From assembly GCF_030159595.1 (NCBI RefSeq), contig NZ_BSKJ01000015.1, positions 1 through 64,000 of the forward strand: 64,000 nucleotides of DNA. The letters run 5' to 3'. The position numbers and the translations under genes were made by a program. This document shows, in pieces, positions 53,508 to 62,509 of the stretch; position 1 is the first letter of the stretch, and the number at the start of each line of letters is the position of its first letter. The DNA comes from Pseudomonas putida. GTDB lineage: Bacteria > Pseudomonadota > Gammaproteobacteria > Pseudomonadales > Pseudomonadaceae. A model generated the notes under the pieces. That model had not been told where the DNA came from. It saw only the letters and a program-made list of their open reading frames with translations, and made no database searches.

Positions 53508-54397
53508 AGGTTCAGCAACAGGTAGTGGTCTAGGAGCAGTGCGATGAACAGCGCGAACAGGTAGCCGATAGAGTACTTGAAGGTGCCGATCGCCGCGTGC
53601 GGCTGGCTGCCACGGTACAACACCCAAGCCCATTGCAGGAAGCGCAGGCCCAACGCCAGGGCACAGGCCAGGTACAGCGGGCCGCTCATGTGGATGGCGT
53701 ACGGCAGCAGGCTCACCGCCAGCAGAACCAGGGTGTAGAGCAGGATATGAAGCTTGGTGTAGCGCTCGCCATGGGTCACCGGCAGCATCGGGATATCAGC
53801 CTTGGCGTACTCTTCCTTGCGGTGGATGGCCAGCGCCCAGAAGTGCGGCGGGGTCCAGGCGAAGATGATCAGCACCAGCAGCAAGGGTTCGGCGCTGACA
53901 TGGCCACTTACTGCCACCCAACCGAGCAACGGCGGAGCGGCGCCGGCAAGGCCGCCGATGACGATGTTCTGCGGCGTGGCACGCTTGAGAAAGCCGGTGT
54001 AGAGCACCGCATAGCCGAGCAAGGATGCCAGGGTCAGCCAGGCGGTGAGGGCGTTGGTGAACGCCAGCAACAGGGCCATGCCCAGCAGCGCCAACGCCAG
54101 TGCAAACAGCAACGCCGGTAGCGGCTCGACCCGGCCTTGGGCCAGCGGCCGCTTGTGGGTACGGGCCATCAGCGCATCGATGCGCCGGTCCACCACATGG
54201 TTCACCACCGCCGCAGCGCCAGCGCACAGGCCAATGCCCAGGTTGCCGAACAGCAACACGCTCCAGCCGACACCTGCCCGCGTGGCCAGGAACATACCCG
54301 CCAGCGAAGTGATCAGCATCAGTACCACCACCTTGGGCTTGGTCAGCTCCAGGTAATCGCGCCAGCTGGCCCGTCGTGCGCTCAGAAGCGTCGCCAC
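53504..54397 (-). CDS. cyoE: Protohaem IX farnesyltransferase (haem O synthase)
   Basis: A 297-residue UbiA-family membrane enzyme with about nine helices. The prenyl-diphosphate motif is VNHVVDRRIDALMARTHKRPL, and the second is near HRKEEYAKADIPMLP. It makes haem O from haem B, the first step to haem A. It overlaps ctaA by 16 bases upstream and the SCO gene by four downstream. Confidence 0.95.
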   Translation of the reverse strand: MATLLSARRASWRDYLELTKPKVVVLMLITSLAGMFLATRAGVGWSVLLFGNLGIGLCAGAAAVVNHVVDRRIDALMARTHKRPLAQGRVEPLPALLFALALALLGMALLLAFTNALTAWLTLASLLGYAVLYTGFLKRATPQNIVIGGLAGAAPPLLGWVAVSGHVSAEPLLLVLIIFAWTPPHFWALAIHRKEEYAKADIPMLPVTHGERYTKLHILLYTLVLLAVSLLPYAIHMSGPLYLACALALGLRFLQWAWVLYRGSQPHAAIGTFKYSIGYLFALFIALLLDHYLLLNL

Positions 54398-55461
54398 GAG
54401 TCGTTCCTCATGTGATGGGAAATGCCCACGCCGGCCACGGGCCGCAGGCGCCAGCCTTGGCCGACACCCACGCGAACCTTGTCGACCACCCGGATGCGGT
54501 AGTTCACCAACACCATGCTCAGCAGCAACAGCGCCCCGCCGGCATTGTGCGCAACAGCCACCGCCAGCGGCAGGTGGAGCACCACGTTGCTGATGCCCAG
54601 GCCCACTTGCAGGGCCAGCGCCAGCAGTACCAGCCGCGCCAGGCCGGGGAGGCCACAGCGGTAGAGCTTCCAGCTGAGCATCAGCAACACGCAGGTCACC
54701 AGTAGCGCGCCCAGCCGGTGGCTGATGTGGATGGCCGTGCGGGCATCACTGTCCAGTTGCCCGCCCAGGTAGTTGGGGCCGACGTGTTGGGTCAGGTGGA
54801 AGCCGTTGCTGAAATCCGCCGCCGGCCACCACTGGCCATGGCAGGTGGGCAGGTCGATACAGGCGACTGCTGCGTAGTTGGCACTGACCCAACCGCCCAG
54901 GGCGATCTGGCCGATCACCACCAGCAAAGCCAGCGCAGCGATCCGGCGTAGGCTCAGCGGCAGTTTTGGCAAAGGCGCAAAGGCCCGGGATAGGCGCAGA
55001 GACAACAGGAGCAGCAGGCTTAGGGTAGTAAAGCCACCCAGCAAATGCGCCGTGACCACCTGTGGCCACAGCTTCAGGGTAACCGTCCACATGCCAAAGG
55101 CCGCCTGGGCCAGCACCACGCCCAGCAACAGCACAGGCAGGCGATAGGGCTGGCCATCGCGGGCGTGCCGACGCACCGCCTGGAAGGCGAGCAGGGCAAT
55201 CACCCCGGCCAGGGTGCCGGCGAAATAGCGGTGGACCATCTCGGCCCAGCCCTTGGCCGCTTCCACCGGGTGATCGGGGAAGTGCAACTCGGCATGGGCG
55301 AGCTGAGCCTCGCTCTTGGGCACACTGATGAAGCCGTAGCAACCCGGCCAGTCGGGGCAGCCAAGGCCAGCGTGGGTCAGGCGAGTGTAGGCACCGAGCA
55401 GCACGACCAGCAATGCCAGCAGGGTGGCGAACACAGCTAAGCGGAATCCGGGTCTGGCCAT
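54382..55461 (-). CDS. ctaA: Haem A synthase (CtaA/COX15)
   Basis: A 359-residue membrane protein with about eight helices in two halves. Conserved histidines lie in THAGLGCPDWPGCYG, EMVHRYFAGTLAG, QHVGPN and HISHRLGAL; a cysteine pair is in ACIDLPTCHGQWWP. It oxidises haem O to haem A. Consistent with the aa3-type oxidase genes in the same run. Confidence 0.93.
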   Translation of the reverse strand: MARPGFRLAVFATLLALLVVLLGAYTRLTHAGLGCPDWPGCYGFISVPKSEAQLAHAELHFPDHPVEAAKGWAEMVHRYFAGTLAGVIALLAFQAVRRHARDGQPYRLPVLLLGVVLAQAAFGMWTVTLKLWPQVVTAHLLGGFTTLSLLLLLSLRLSRAFAPLPKLPLSLRRIAALALLVVIGQIALGGWVSANYAAVACIDLPTCHGQWWPAADFSNGFHLTQHVGPNYLGGQLDSDARTAIHISHRLGALLVTCVLLMLSWKLYRCGLPGLARLVLLALALQVGLGISNVVLHLPLAVAVAHNAGGALLLLSMVLVNYRIRVVDKVRVGVGQGWRLRPVAGVGISHHMRNDSWRRF

Positions 55462-55470
55462 GGCAGGCTC

Positions 55471-56052
55471 CTAGCCGATGTTGGACAGCTTGAGCAGGTG
55501 GCGCAGGTCGTCCAGCACATGCTTGCCGTTGACCTTGCCGTCGTAGCGCAGCACCAGATTGCCGTGGGGGTCGACGATCCACAGTTGCGGGCCAGGCTCA
55601 CCGACCTTCTGCTGGTAGCGCGGGGCATCCAGCGGGTAGCGTTGCAGCTGCGGGTACTCGCGGCCCAACAGCGCCTGGTAGTCGGCGCTCAGCGGTTGGG
55701 CGGTGGCGAGCGCATGGCTGGCACGGCTGGCATCGCGGCCCAGGCCGACCTGGATCTGCCGGGCCAGGTACACCAGGCGCTGGCAATCCTCGGCACAGGC
55801 TTCGGGCGCGCTGACCAGCAACTGCCAGCGCTCGTCCTCGCCTGCCACGCCGATATCTGCACGGCTTTCACCGTTGCCAATCATGGCGCCGTGGTAGCTG
55901 CGGCCATCCGGCACCCAGAACTGAAGCTTGTACATGCTGGTGGCCAAAATCATCGGCCCGAGCACCACCAGCAATATCAGCAGCAGCTGCAAACGCCCAC
56001 GGGCTCTGGGCTTGCTACGTTCAGGCACGCCCAGTGGAGTGGCGGTGGCCAT
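55471..56052 (-). CDS. Membrane-anchored cytochrome oxidase-associated protein
   Basis: A 193-residue protein with an N-terminal membrane helix (about 20-42) and a periplasmic domain resembling a thioredoxin-like SCO domain without the CxxxC metal site (the only cysteines are CAEDC, residues ~83-87). It ends WIVDPHGNLVLRYDGKVNGKHVLDDLRHLLKLSNIG, like thioredoxin-fold ends. It lies between SURF1 and ctaA, so a role in oxidase assembly is plausible but unproven. Confidence 0.78.
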   Translation of the reverse strand: MATATPLGVPERSKPRARGRLQLLLILLVVLGPMILATSMYKLQFWVPDGRSYHGAMIGNGESRADIGVAGEDERWQLLVSAPEACAEDCQRLVYLARQIQVGLGRDASRASHALATAQPLSADYQALLGREYPQLQRYPLDAPRYQQKVGEPGPQLWIVDPHGNLVLRYDGKVNGKHVLDDLRHLLKLSNIG

Positions 56053-56758
56053 GGCGTTTCTCCTTGTTGTGGTGCCAGCCGAAGTAGAGGTAAAGCAGAA
56101 CCAGCGCGGTCGCCAGGGCAAACCACTGCACGGCGTACCCCAGGTGTTTTTCCGGGCCCAAGGCGACTACCGGCCAGTCCAGACGGTAGGTTGCCGGGCC
56201 GGGCTCCAGGCGCAACTCATGGGCAAAACCTTCGCGGCCTAGCGGCGGCCATAGCTGCCCGGCATCAACGGCGGTGAGCAGATGCGGCCATTGGCCGCCT
56301 TCCGGGTCGGGATGCAACTGAAATGTGCTGCCGGGCGATACATACACCGAAGCGTCCAGTGCCAAGGCTTGGGAAGGGGTATCGAAATGCACCGGCACTC
56401 GGCGGTCTGGCCAGGGCAGCCAGCCGCGGTTTACCAGCAGCCACAGGCCGCTGGCCTGGTCATGGAAGGGTTGCAGCAGTTCGACACCCGCTTGGCCGTC
56501 GCGCATGCGGTTGTCCAGCAACAGGCTGTGCTCGGCGTCGAAGCGGCCATAGAGGTGAACGCGGCGGAAGGCGTTGTCTTCATTCGATGCCAGCTGGGCC
56601 GTGGCGATGGGGGCCTCGATCCGCCGCTCGGCATAGGTGGCCAGCAGCACGCGCTTTTCCTCGGCGCGGCCCAGTTGCCAGCAGCCAAGCGCTATCAGGC
56701 CCGGCAGCAGTGCAAGCACCACCAGGGTCGGTACCCAGCCTGGGCGAAACGGCCTCAC
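56021..56758 (-). CDS. SURF1-family cytochrome oxidase assembly protein
   Basis: A 245-residue protein with one helix at each end (about 8-27 and 217-236) and the SURF1 signatures LGCWQLGRAEEKR, LLDNRMRDGQAGVELLQPF and LLVNRGWLPWP. It takes part in haem A delivery to CoxA. GTG at 56758 is selected because GAGG lies 6 bases before it; GTG 56782 is an alternative. Its 3' end overlaps the next gene by 32 bases. Confidence 0.9.
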   Translation of the reverse strand: MRPFRPGWVPTLVVLALLPGLIALGCWQLGRAEEKRVLLATYAERRIEAPIATAQLASNEDNAFRRVHLYGRFDAEHSLLLDNRMRDGQAGVELLQPFHDQASGLWLLVNRGWLPWPDRRVPVHFDTPSQALALDASVYVSPGSTFQLHPDPEGGQWPHLLTAVDAGQLWPPLGREGFAHELRLEPGPATYRLDWPVVALGPEKHLGYAVQWFALATALVLLYLYFGWHHNKEKRHGHRHSTGRA

Positions 56759-56809
56759 GGGCGCCTCGCTATACTTATCCACATCACCGCATCCCCCCGG
56801 AGTAGCGCC

Positions 56810-57013
56810 ATGCTCAAGGCCGCGATTGTCCTGATGCTGTTGGCCACGATTGCCAGCCTGTTCAGTGGCCTGGTGTTTCTGGTCAAGGACGATGAAAACT
56901 CGACTCGTCTGCTCAAGGCACTGACCGTGCGGGTGACCCTGGCGGCCCTGACCATTGGGCTGGTGGCCTACGGCTTCATCAGTGGTCAGCTGGTCTCTCA
57001 CGCGCCCTTCTGA
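56810..57013 (+). CDS. Twin-transmembrane DUF2909 small protein
   Basis: A 67-residue protein with two hydrophobic helices (about 3-26 and 40-62) joined by the polar loop VKDDENSTRLLKAL, the pattern of the DUF2909 twin-transmembrane family often found inside cox clusters. CGGAG precedes the ATG. It is the only plus-strand gene inside the oxidase cluster, divergent from SURF1 and convergent with coxC. Function unknown. Confidence 0.85.
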   Translation: MLKAAIVLMLLATIASLFSGLVFLVKDDENSTRLLKALTVRVTLAALTIGLVAYGFISGQLVSHAPF

Positions 57014-57035
57014 AACTGCACCCGTTTTGAGGGCC

Positions 57036-57120
57036 TCATCGCCGGCAAGCCAGCTCCCACAGTGATCTCCACATGCCTTAGGCCCTGTGAACCCCTGTGG
57101 GAGCTGGCTTGCCGGCGATT
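57036..57120. repeat. REP pair, type 2
   Basis: TCGCCGGCAAGCCAGCTCCCAC and its inverted partner GTGGGAGCTGGCTTGCCGGCGA lie 33 bases apart between DUF2909 and coxC. The core (GCCGGCAAGCCAGC) differs from the other REP pairs in the window (GCGGGTTTACCCGC), so it is a separate subtype. Confidence 0.85.
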
Positions 57121-57124
57121 GGCC

Positions 57125-58012
57125 CTAAAGCACATACACAAAGATGAACAACCCCACCCACACCACGTCAACGAAGTGCCAGTACCAACTGGCCGCCTCG
57201 AAGCCGAAGTGTTTCTCCGGGTTGAAGTGCCCACGCAAAATACGCACGAACATCACGATCAGGATGATCGTGCCCAAGGTCACATGGGCGCCGTGGAACC
57301 CGGTGAGCATGAAGAACGTCGCACCATAAATCCCCGACCCCAGCGTCAGCCCCAGTTTGGTGTAGGCCTCGTGGTACTCGTAGGCTTGCAATGCGATGAA
57401 GCTGAGTCCCAGAAGGATGGTCAATGCCATCCAGAATTTCAGCGGCCCGCGGTGGTCACGACGCAAGGCGTGGTGAGCAATGGTGATGGTCACACTGGAA
57501 CTGACCAGCAAGATGGTATTGATCAGCGGCAGGTGCCACGGGTCGATCACTTCCTTGGGTGGCGGGAACAGTTTCGGGTCGGGCGTGTGCAACAGCGGCC
57601 AGGTGAACTCGAAGGTCGGCCACAGCATATGCGCAACCCCTTTGGCCCCTTCGCCCCCCAGCCATGGCCCGGCCAGCACGCGCACATAGAACAACGCACC
57701 GAAGAAGGCCAGGAAGAACATCACTTCAGAGAAGATGAACCAGCTCATGCCCCAACGGAACGAGCGGTCCAGCTGTGGGCTGTACAACCCCGCACGGCTC
57801 TCTTTGACCACCGAGCCGAACCAGCCAAACAGCATATAGGCCAGGAACAACGCACCAATAAAGAAGATCAGCGGCCCGTGCGATTCCGGGTGCCCGGCCT
57901 TCATGTCGTTGAACCAGGTACCCAGGCCGAACACCGTGATGAACATGCCGATGGTGGCGATGATCGGCCACTTGCTCTGCGCCGGGACGTAGTAGTGCTC
58001 ATGACTTGCCAT
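57125..58012 (-). CDS. coxC: Cytochrome c oxidase subunit III
   Basis: A 295-residue membrane protein with seven helices; it starts MASHEHYYVPAQSKWP, and the conserved WHFVDVVWVGLFIFVYVL closes it. The glutamate/histidine region HMLWPTFEFTWPLLHTP is longer than in mitochondrial subunits. ATG 58012 is preferred; the upstream extension is not credible. It forms part of the aa3 core with CoxA and CoxB. Confidence 0.93.
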   Translation of the reverse strand: MASHEHYYVPAQSKWPIIATIGMFITVFGLGTWFNDMKAGHPESHGPLIFFIGALFLAYMLFGWFGSVVKESRAGLYSPQLDRSFRWGMSWFIFSEVMFFLAFFGALFYVRVLAGPWLGGEGAKGVAHMLWPTFEFTWPLLHTPDPKLFPPPKEVIDPWHLPLINTILLVSSSVTITIAHHALRRDHRGPLKFWMALTILLGLSFIALQAYEYHEAYTKLGLTLGSGIYGATFFMLTGFHGAHVTLGTIILIVMFVRILRGHFNPEKHFGFEAASWYWHFVDVVWVGLFIFVYVL

Positions 58013-58028
58013 TGCTGTTCTCCTTCCC

Positions 58029-58595
58029 TTAACGGGCGCCCTGGACGTCCTGGGCCGCAACATGCGCGACCGGCGGGTGGCGAGCGGTGATGTCGAACAA
58101 GGTGTAGGCCAGTGTCAGGTGCTTCACGCTGGCCGGCAGGTCGCGGTCAACGATGAAGCGCACCGGCATCTCGATGCGTTCGCCGGGCTGCAGCACCTGC
58201 TGGGTGAAGCAGAAGCACTCGGTCTTGTGGAAGTACGCCGCGGCCTCGGCCGGGGTGATGCTGGGTATCGCCTGCGCGCTCATTGGCCGGTCGGTCGGGT
58301 TGTGCGCGACGAAGATCATCTGGTTCACCGCCCCTGGGTTGACCTCCAGTTGGTCAGCCGTGGAGTAGAAGTCCCAGACCATGTCACTGGCATTGGTCGA
58401 CATGAACTGCACCCGCACCGAGCGCGACGGGTCGCTGACCTGGCTGCCTTCGTACTGCCCCCCGGTCTTGCCGTTGATACCGAAGGCCTTGCACATCACG
58501 TCGTAGATCGGCACCAGGGCGAAGCCGAAGGCGAACATCACCACTGTCAGCATCAGCAGGCGCGTAACCAGGCGTTTCAGCGACAGGCCTTTCAT
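58029..58595 (-). CDS. ctaG: Cytochrome c oxidase assembly protein CtaG (Cox11)
   Basis: A 188-residue copper chaperone with one N-terminal helix (about 12-30), a conserved Cys just after it (DVMCKAFGINGKTGG) and the copper motif CFCFTQQVL. It inserts CuB into CoxA. It lies 10 bases after coxA and 16 bases before coxC, on the same strand. Confidence 0.94.
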   Translation of the reverse strand: MKGLSLKRLVTRLLMLTVVMFAFGFALVPIYDVMCKAFGINGKTGGQYEGSQVSDPSRSVRVQFMSTNASDMVWDFYSTADQLEVNPGAVNQMIFVAHNPTDRPMSAQAIPSITPAEAAAYFHKTECFCFTQQVLQPGERIEMPVRFIVDRDLPASVKHLTLAYTLFDITARHPPVAHVAAQDVQGAR

Positions 58596-58605
58596 GGCGG
58601 GTTTC

Positions 58606-60195
58606 CTATTTCACTTCCGGCGGTGTCTGGAAGGTGTGGTAGGGCGCAGGCGAGGGGATCGACCACTCCAGGCCTTCGGCGCCATCCCAGGGCTTGGCCG
58701 GTGCCGGCGCGCCGCCGCGGATGCACTTGATGACGATGAACAGGAAGAAGATCTGCGTGGCGCCGAACATGAAGGCACCGATCGACGACACCATGTTGAA
58801 GTCGGCGAACTGCAGGTTGTAGTCCGGAATCCGCCGTGGCATGCCGGCCAGCCCCACGAAGTGCATGGGGAAGAAGGCCATGTTCATGCCGACGAACGAC
58901 AACCAGAAGTGCAGCTTGCCGAGGGTTTCGTCATACATGTGGCCGGTCCATTTCGGCAGCCAGTAGTAGGCCGAGGCAAAGATGCCGAAGATCGCCCCAG
59001 GCACCAGCACATAGTGGAAGTGCGCCACCACGAAGTAGGTGTCGTGGTACTGGAAGTCCGCCGGGGCGATGGCCAGCATCAACCCGGAGAAGCCGCCGAT
59101 GGTGAACAGGATGACGAAGGCGATGGCGAACAGCATCGGCGTCTCGAAGGTGAGCGAGCCTTCCCACATGGTGCTGACCCAGTTGAACACCTTCACCCCG
59201 GTGGGCACGGCAATCAGCATGGTGGCGTACATGAAGAACAGCTCGCCGACCACCGGGATGCCGACCACGAACATGTGGTGGGCCCAGACGATGAACGACA
59301 GGAAGGCGATTGCGCCGGTGGCGTACACCATCGAGGTGTAGCCGAACAGCGGCTTGCGCGAGAACGCCGGGATGATCGAGCTGACCGCGCCGAACGCCGG
59401 CAGGATCATGATGTACACCTCGGGGTGGCCGAAGAACCAGAACACATGCTGGAACAGCACCGGGTCGCCGCCGCCAGCGGCACTGAAGAAGCTGGTGCCG
59501 AAGTGAATGTCCATCAGCATCATCGTCACCACACCGGCCAGCACAGGCATCACCGCAATCAGCAGGAACGCGGTAATCAGCCAGGTCCAGACGAACAATG
59601 GCATCTTCATCAGGGTCATGCCCGGCGCACGCAGGTTGAGGATGGTGGCGATCACGTTGATCGCACCCATGATCGAGCTGATGCCCATCAGGTGGATGGC
59701 GAAGATGAAGAAGGTGACGCTGGCCGGGGCGTAGGTGGTGGACAGCGGGGCATAGAAGGTCCAGCCGAAGTTCGGCCCGCCGCCAGGGCTGAACAAGGTT
59801 GAGACCAGCAGCAGGAAGGCGGCTGGCAGCAACCAGAAACTGAAGTTGTTCATGCGCGGCAGGGCCATGTCGGGCGCGCCGATCATCAGCGGGATCATCC
59901 AGTTAGCCAGGCCGACAAAGGCCGGCATCACGGCGCCGAACACCATGATCAGGCCATGCATGGTGGTCATCTGGTTGAAGAACGCCGGCTCCACGATCTG
60001 CAGACCGGGCTGGAACAACTCGGCACGGATCACCATGGCGAACGAGCCGCCGAGCAGGAACATGATGAAGGCGAACCACAGGTACATCGTGCCGATGTCT
60101 TTATGGTTGGTGGTCAGCACCCAGCGCATCAGGCCCTTGGCCGGGCCGTGCGCATGGTCATGGCCGTGGGCGTGGTCGTCGATCACTGCACTCAT
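58606..60195 (-). CDS. coxA: Cytochrome c oxidase subunit I (aa3 type)
   Basis: A 529-residue haem-copper oxidase with 12 helices. Haem a ligand in MHGLIMVFG, CuB ligands in VFWFFGHPEVY (with the cross-linked His-Tyr pair) and WAHHMF, and haem ligands in VAHFHYVLVPGA are all present. The glutamate of the D channel is in GHPEVYI, so it is an A1-type enzyme. His-rich N-terminus (DDHAHGHDHAHG). Ribosome site GCAGGAGA. Confidence 0.96.
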   Translation of the reverse strand: MSAVIDDHAHGHDHAHGPAKGLMRWVLTTNHKDIGTMYLWFAFIMFLLGGSFAMVIRAELFQPGLQIVEPAFFNQMTTMHGLIMVFGAVMPAFVGLANWMIPLMIGAPDMALPRMNNFSFWLLPAAFLLLVSTLFSPGGGPNFGWTFYAPLSTTYAPASVTFFIFAIHLMGISSIMGAINVIATILNLRAPGMTLMKMPLFVWTWLITAFLLIAVMPVLAGVVTMMLMDIHFGTSFFSAAGGGDPVLFQHVFWFFGHPEVYIMILPAFGAVSSIIPAFSRKPLFGYTSMVYATGAIAFLSFIVWAHHMFVVGIPVVGELFFMYATMLIAVPTGVKVFNWVSTMWEGSLTFETPMLFAIAFVILFTIGGFSGLMLAIAPADFQYHDTYFVVAHFHYVLVPGAIFGIFASAYYWLPKWTGHMYDETLGKLHFWLSFVGMNMAFFPMHFVGLAGMPRRIPDYNLQFADFNMVSSIGAFMFGATQIFFLFIVIKCIRGGAPAPAKPWDGAEGLEWSIPSPAPYHTFQTPPEVK

Positions 60196-60238
60196 GTCCT
60201 GTCTCCTGCAATCCATTGATTGCCGCGAGTAACCCGGT

Positions 60239-61366
60239 TCACTTGGCTTCTGCCTGCTTCAGCGCCAGCACGTCCTTCGGCGTGACCATGTCGCCTTTGT
60301 TATTGCCCCAGGCGTTGCGCTCGTAGGTGACCACAGCAGCGATGTCGACTTCCGACAGCTGCTTGCCAAAGGCGGCCATGGCCGTGCCAGGCTTGCCGTG
60401 GAAGACGATGCTCAGGTGGCCTTCCTTCGGCCCGGTGGCGATCTTCGAGCCCTTGAGCGCCGGGAACATCGGCGGCAGGCCCTGGCCTTCGGCCTGGTGA
60501 CAGGCCACGCAGGTGGTGTGGTAGATCTTGTCGCCACGCGCCACCAGTTCTTCCAGGGTCCACTCCTTGCTGGTCAGCTCCTTGAGCTTGGCGGCTTCAG
60601 CCTTGCGCTCGCCCAGCCAGGTGTCATAGTCGGCCTTCGATTTGACCTCGACCACCACCGGCATGAAGCCGTGGTCCTTGCCACACAACTCGGTGCACTG
60701 GCCGCGGTAGATGCCGGGCTTCTCGACACGGGTCCAGGCTTCGTTGACGAAGCCGGGGATGGCGTCGCGCTTGACCGCGAAGGCCGGCACCCACCAGGAG
60801 TGGATGACGTCGGCGGCAGTTACCAGAAAGCGCACCTTGGCACCCACCGGCAGTACCAGCGGCTGGTCGACTTCGAGCAGGTAGTGCTCGTCCTTGGGGG
60901 CCTTGTTGTGAATCTGATCGGCGGGGGTGGCCAGGTTGCTGAAGAATTCCACGTCCTGGCCCAGGTATTTGTAGTGCCACTTCCACTGATAGCCGGTGAC
61001 CTGAATGTCGATGTCCGACTCGCTGGCATCGTAGATGTCGATCAGGGTCTTGGTGGCCGGGATGGCCATGACCACCAGGATCAGGAAGGGCACCACGGTC
61101 CAGAGGATTTCCACCCAGGTATGCTCGTGGAAATGCGCGGCCTGCTGGCCGGTGGAGCGACGGTGGATGACCATCGACCAGAACATCGCGCCGAACACCA
61201 CGATGCCGATGATCACGCAGATCCAGAAGATGGTCATGTGCAGGTCGAAGACGGCGTTGGAGACTTCCGTCGCCCCCGGGTGCATGTTCACGGTCCAGGC
61301 GGCGTTGGCCTGACCAAAAACCGACCACAACAGGAGGCCCATCCAGACATGTGGATGTCGCATCAT
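60239..61366 (-). CDS. coxB: Cytochrome c oxidase subunit II with fused cytochrome c domain
   Basis: A 375-residue subunit with signal peptide, two membrane helices and the CuA domain (DVIHSWWVPAF, GQCTELCGKDHGFM: His, two Cys, His and Met ligands). A C-terminal cytochrome c domain has haem site CVACH and methionine in GTAMAAFGKQL, so this is a caa3-type oxidase. ATG 61366 or 61363 (two adjacent ATG after AGGGG). First gene of the oxidase run. Confidence 0.95.
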   Translation of the reverse strand: MMRHPHVWMGLLLWSVFGQANAAWTVNMHPGATEVSNAVFDLHMTIFWICVIIGIVVFGAMFWSMVIHRRSTGQQAAHFHEHTWVEILWTVVPFLILVVMAIPATKTLIDIYDASESDIDIQVTGYQWKWHYKYLGQDVEFFSNLATPADQIHNKAPKDEHYLLEVDQPLVLPVGAKVRFLVTAADVIHSWWVPAFAVKRDAIPGFVNEAWTRVEKPGIYRGQCTELCGKDHGFMPVVVEVKSKADYDTWLGERKAEAAKLKELTSKEWTLEELVARGDKIYHTTCVACHQAEGQGLPPMFPALKGSKIATGPKEGHLSIVFHGKPGTAMAAFGKQLSEVDIAAVVTYERNAWGNNKGDMVTPKDVLALKQAEAK

Positions 61367-61734
61367 TGCGGGTTCCCCTTCTAATTCTTGTTGTCCCGGA
61401 GGCGTGGCCTGCGGCAAGAGGGAACGGCGGTCAAGACTGCCTGGCTTCGACGACCGAGCCCCTGCAAAAGCAGTCGGGCCTCATCAACGAATCACGTTCA
61501 CCGGGAGTATAGACAGCGACCAATGGCACGCAATGAAGCCTGTGAAATGAACTTCACGAAATGGCCAAATGCCCTGAGAGCCGCGCGCTTGAGGGGGTAT
61601 GGCGCAATAATGGCAATTCGATATACCAGAGCAAGCACACGTTTGCGCGACTTATAACAAATACGTCTTAGGTATTCTGTATACCGAGCTAATTTAGTGT
61701 CTTCCGTTTGAAACGTAATGTCCCTGGAGTTGTC
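61367..61734. promoter_or_regulatory. Divergent promoter region of the cox operon
   Basis: About 370 bases without a gene, between the coxB start (minus) and a plus-strand gene. It becomes AT-rich from 61600. GGTAT-TCTGT-ATACC (61671-61685) is a small dyad. Promoters cannot be assigned firmly by eye. Confidence 0.4.
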
Positions 61735-62376
61735 ATGAACATCGCTGCTGTACGCGAGCAGGTAAGCCAAGCCCATCAACATGAAGGCCAGACCGGCCAA
61801 TTGAAAGCGCGTCTCGAGCTGCAACTGCCCCACCTGCACCCCTCGATCCAACTGCCTGAGCAGGACGCCCAGGGTACTTTGGCGCGCTTCGTCAGCGCCT
61901 ACATCGACCAGGTTCCGGAACTGCTGGAAGCCGCACACGCAGTTGCCCGCGAGGCCGGGATCGAATCGCAGATCAAACCTGTACTGAAAATTGCCGAGGC
62001 CTACTTCCTGCAGCCGCCCAGCGTGATGCAAGGGCATGTGGGCCTGGACTGCCTGCTGGATGAGGCCTACCTGGCGCACCGCCTGGTGGAGGAGGTGAAT
62101 GACTTGTACATCCGCCACTTCCAGCAGCCGCTGATCCCGGTCGACACCACCGTCGCCAACCTGATTGCCCACCAGTTGATTGGTGAAGCGTTTGCCAACC
62201 AGCTGGATGAAGTGGTGCACCACTCGGTTGACGAAATGCTCAACGACGAGAGTTTTGCGGTGGAGTCAGTGGAGGCTTATCGCGAGAAACTGAGCAGCCC
62301 GGCAACTGGCGAGGCCTGGAAGCGCTGGCCTTGCCTGTCGCGACAGTTGGGTGTCGAGCTGGGTCAACCGGCCTGA
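61735..62376 (+). CDS. Conserved hypothetical helical protein
   Basis: A 213-residue soluble, mostly helical, acidic protein with no signal peptide, no clear catalytic motif and no family I can name. It contains two cysteines (VGLDCLLDE and RWPCLSR). ATG 61735 has GGAG upstream. It is divergent from the cox operon and convergent with the SulP gene; the arrangement is conserved in P. putida as far as I can recall. Confidence 0.72.
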   Translation: MNIAAVREQVSQAHQHEGQTGQLKARLELQLPHLHPSIQLPEQDAQGTLARFVSAYIDQVPELLEAAHAVAREAGIESQIKPVLKIAEAYFLQPPSVMQGHVGLDCLLDEAYLAHRLVEEVNDLYIRHFQQPLIPVDTTVANLIAHQLIGEAFANQLDEVVHHSVDEMLNDESFAVESVEAYREKLSSPATGEAWKRWPCLSRQLGVELGQPA

Positions 62377-62390
62377 TACTCCTGCCCCGG

Positions 62391-62480
62391 CCTCTTCGCG
62401 GGTAAACCCGCTCCCACAGGGACCGCACAGGCTTTGAATGCTGTGCAGTACCCTGTGGGAGCGGGTTTACCCGCGAAGAG
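62391..62480. repeat. REP pair, type 1
   Basis: CCTCTTCGCGGGTAAACCCGCTCCCACAGG and its inverted partner CCTGTGGGAGCGGGTTTACCCGCGAAGAGG are a nearly perfect 30-base inverted repeat, 30 bases apart, between two convergent genes. It is the best conserved REP pair in the window. Confidence 0.9.
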
Positions 62481-62509
62481 GCCAGTTCAGGCAACAGAGA
62501 TTTTCAGCT

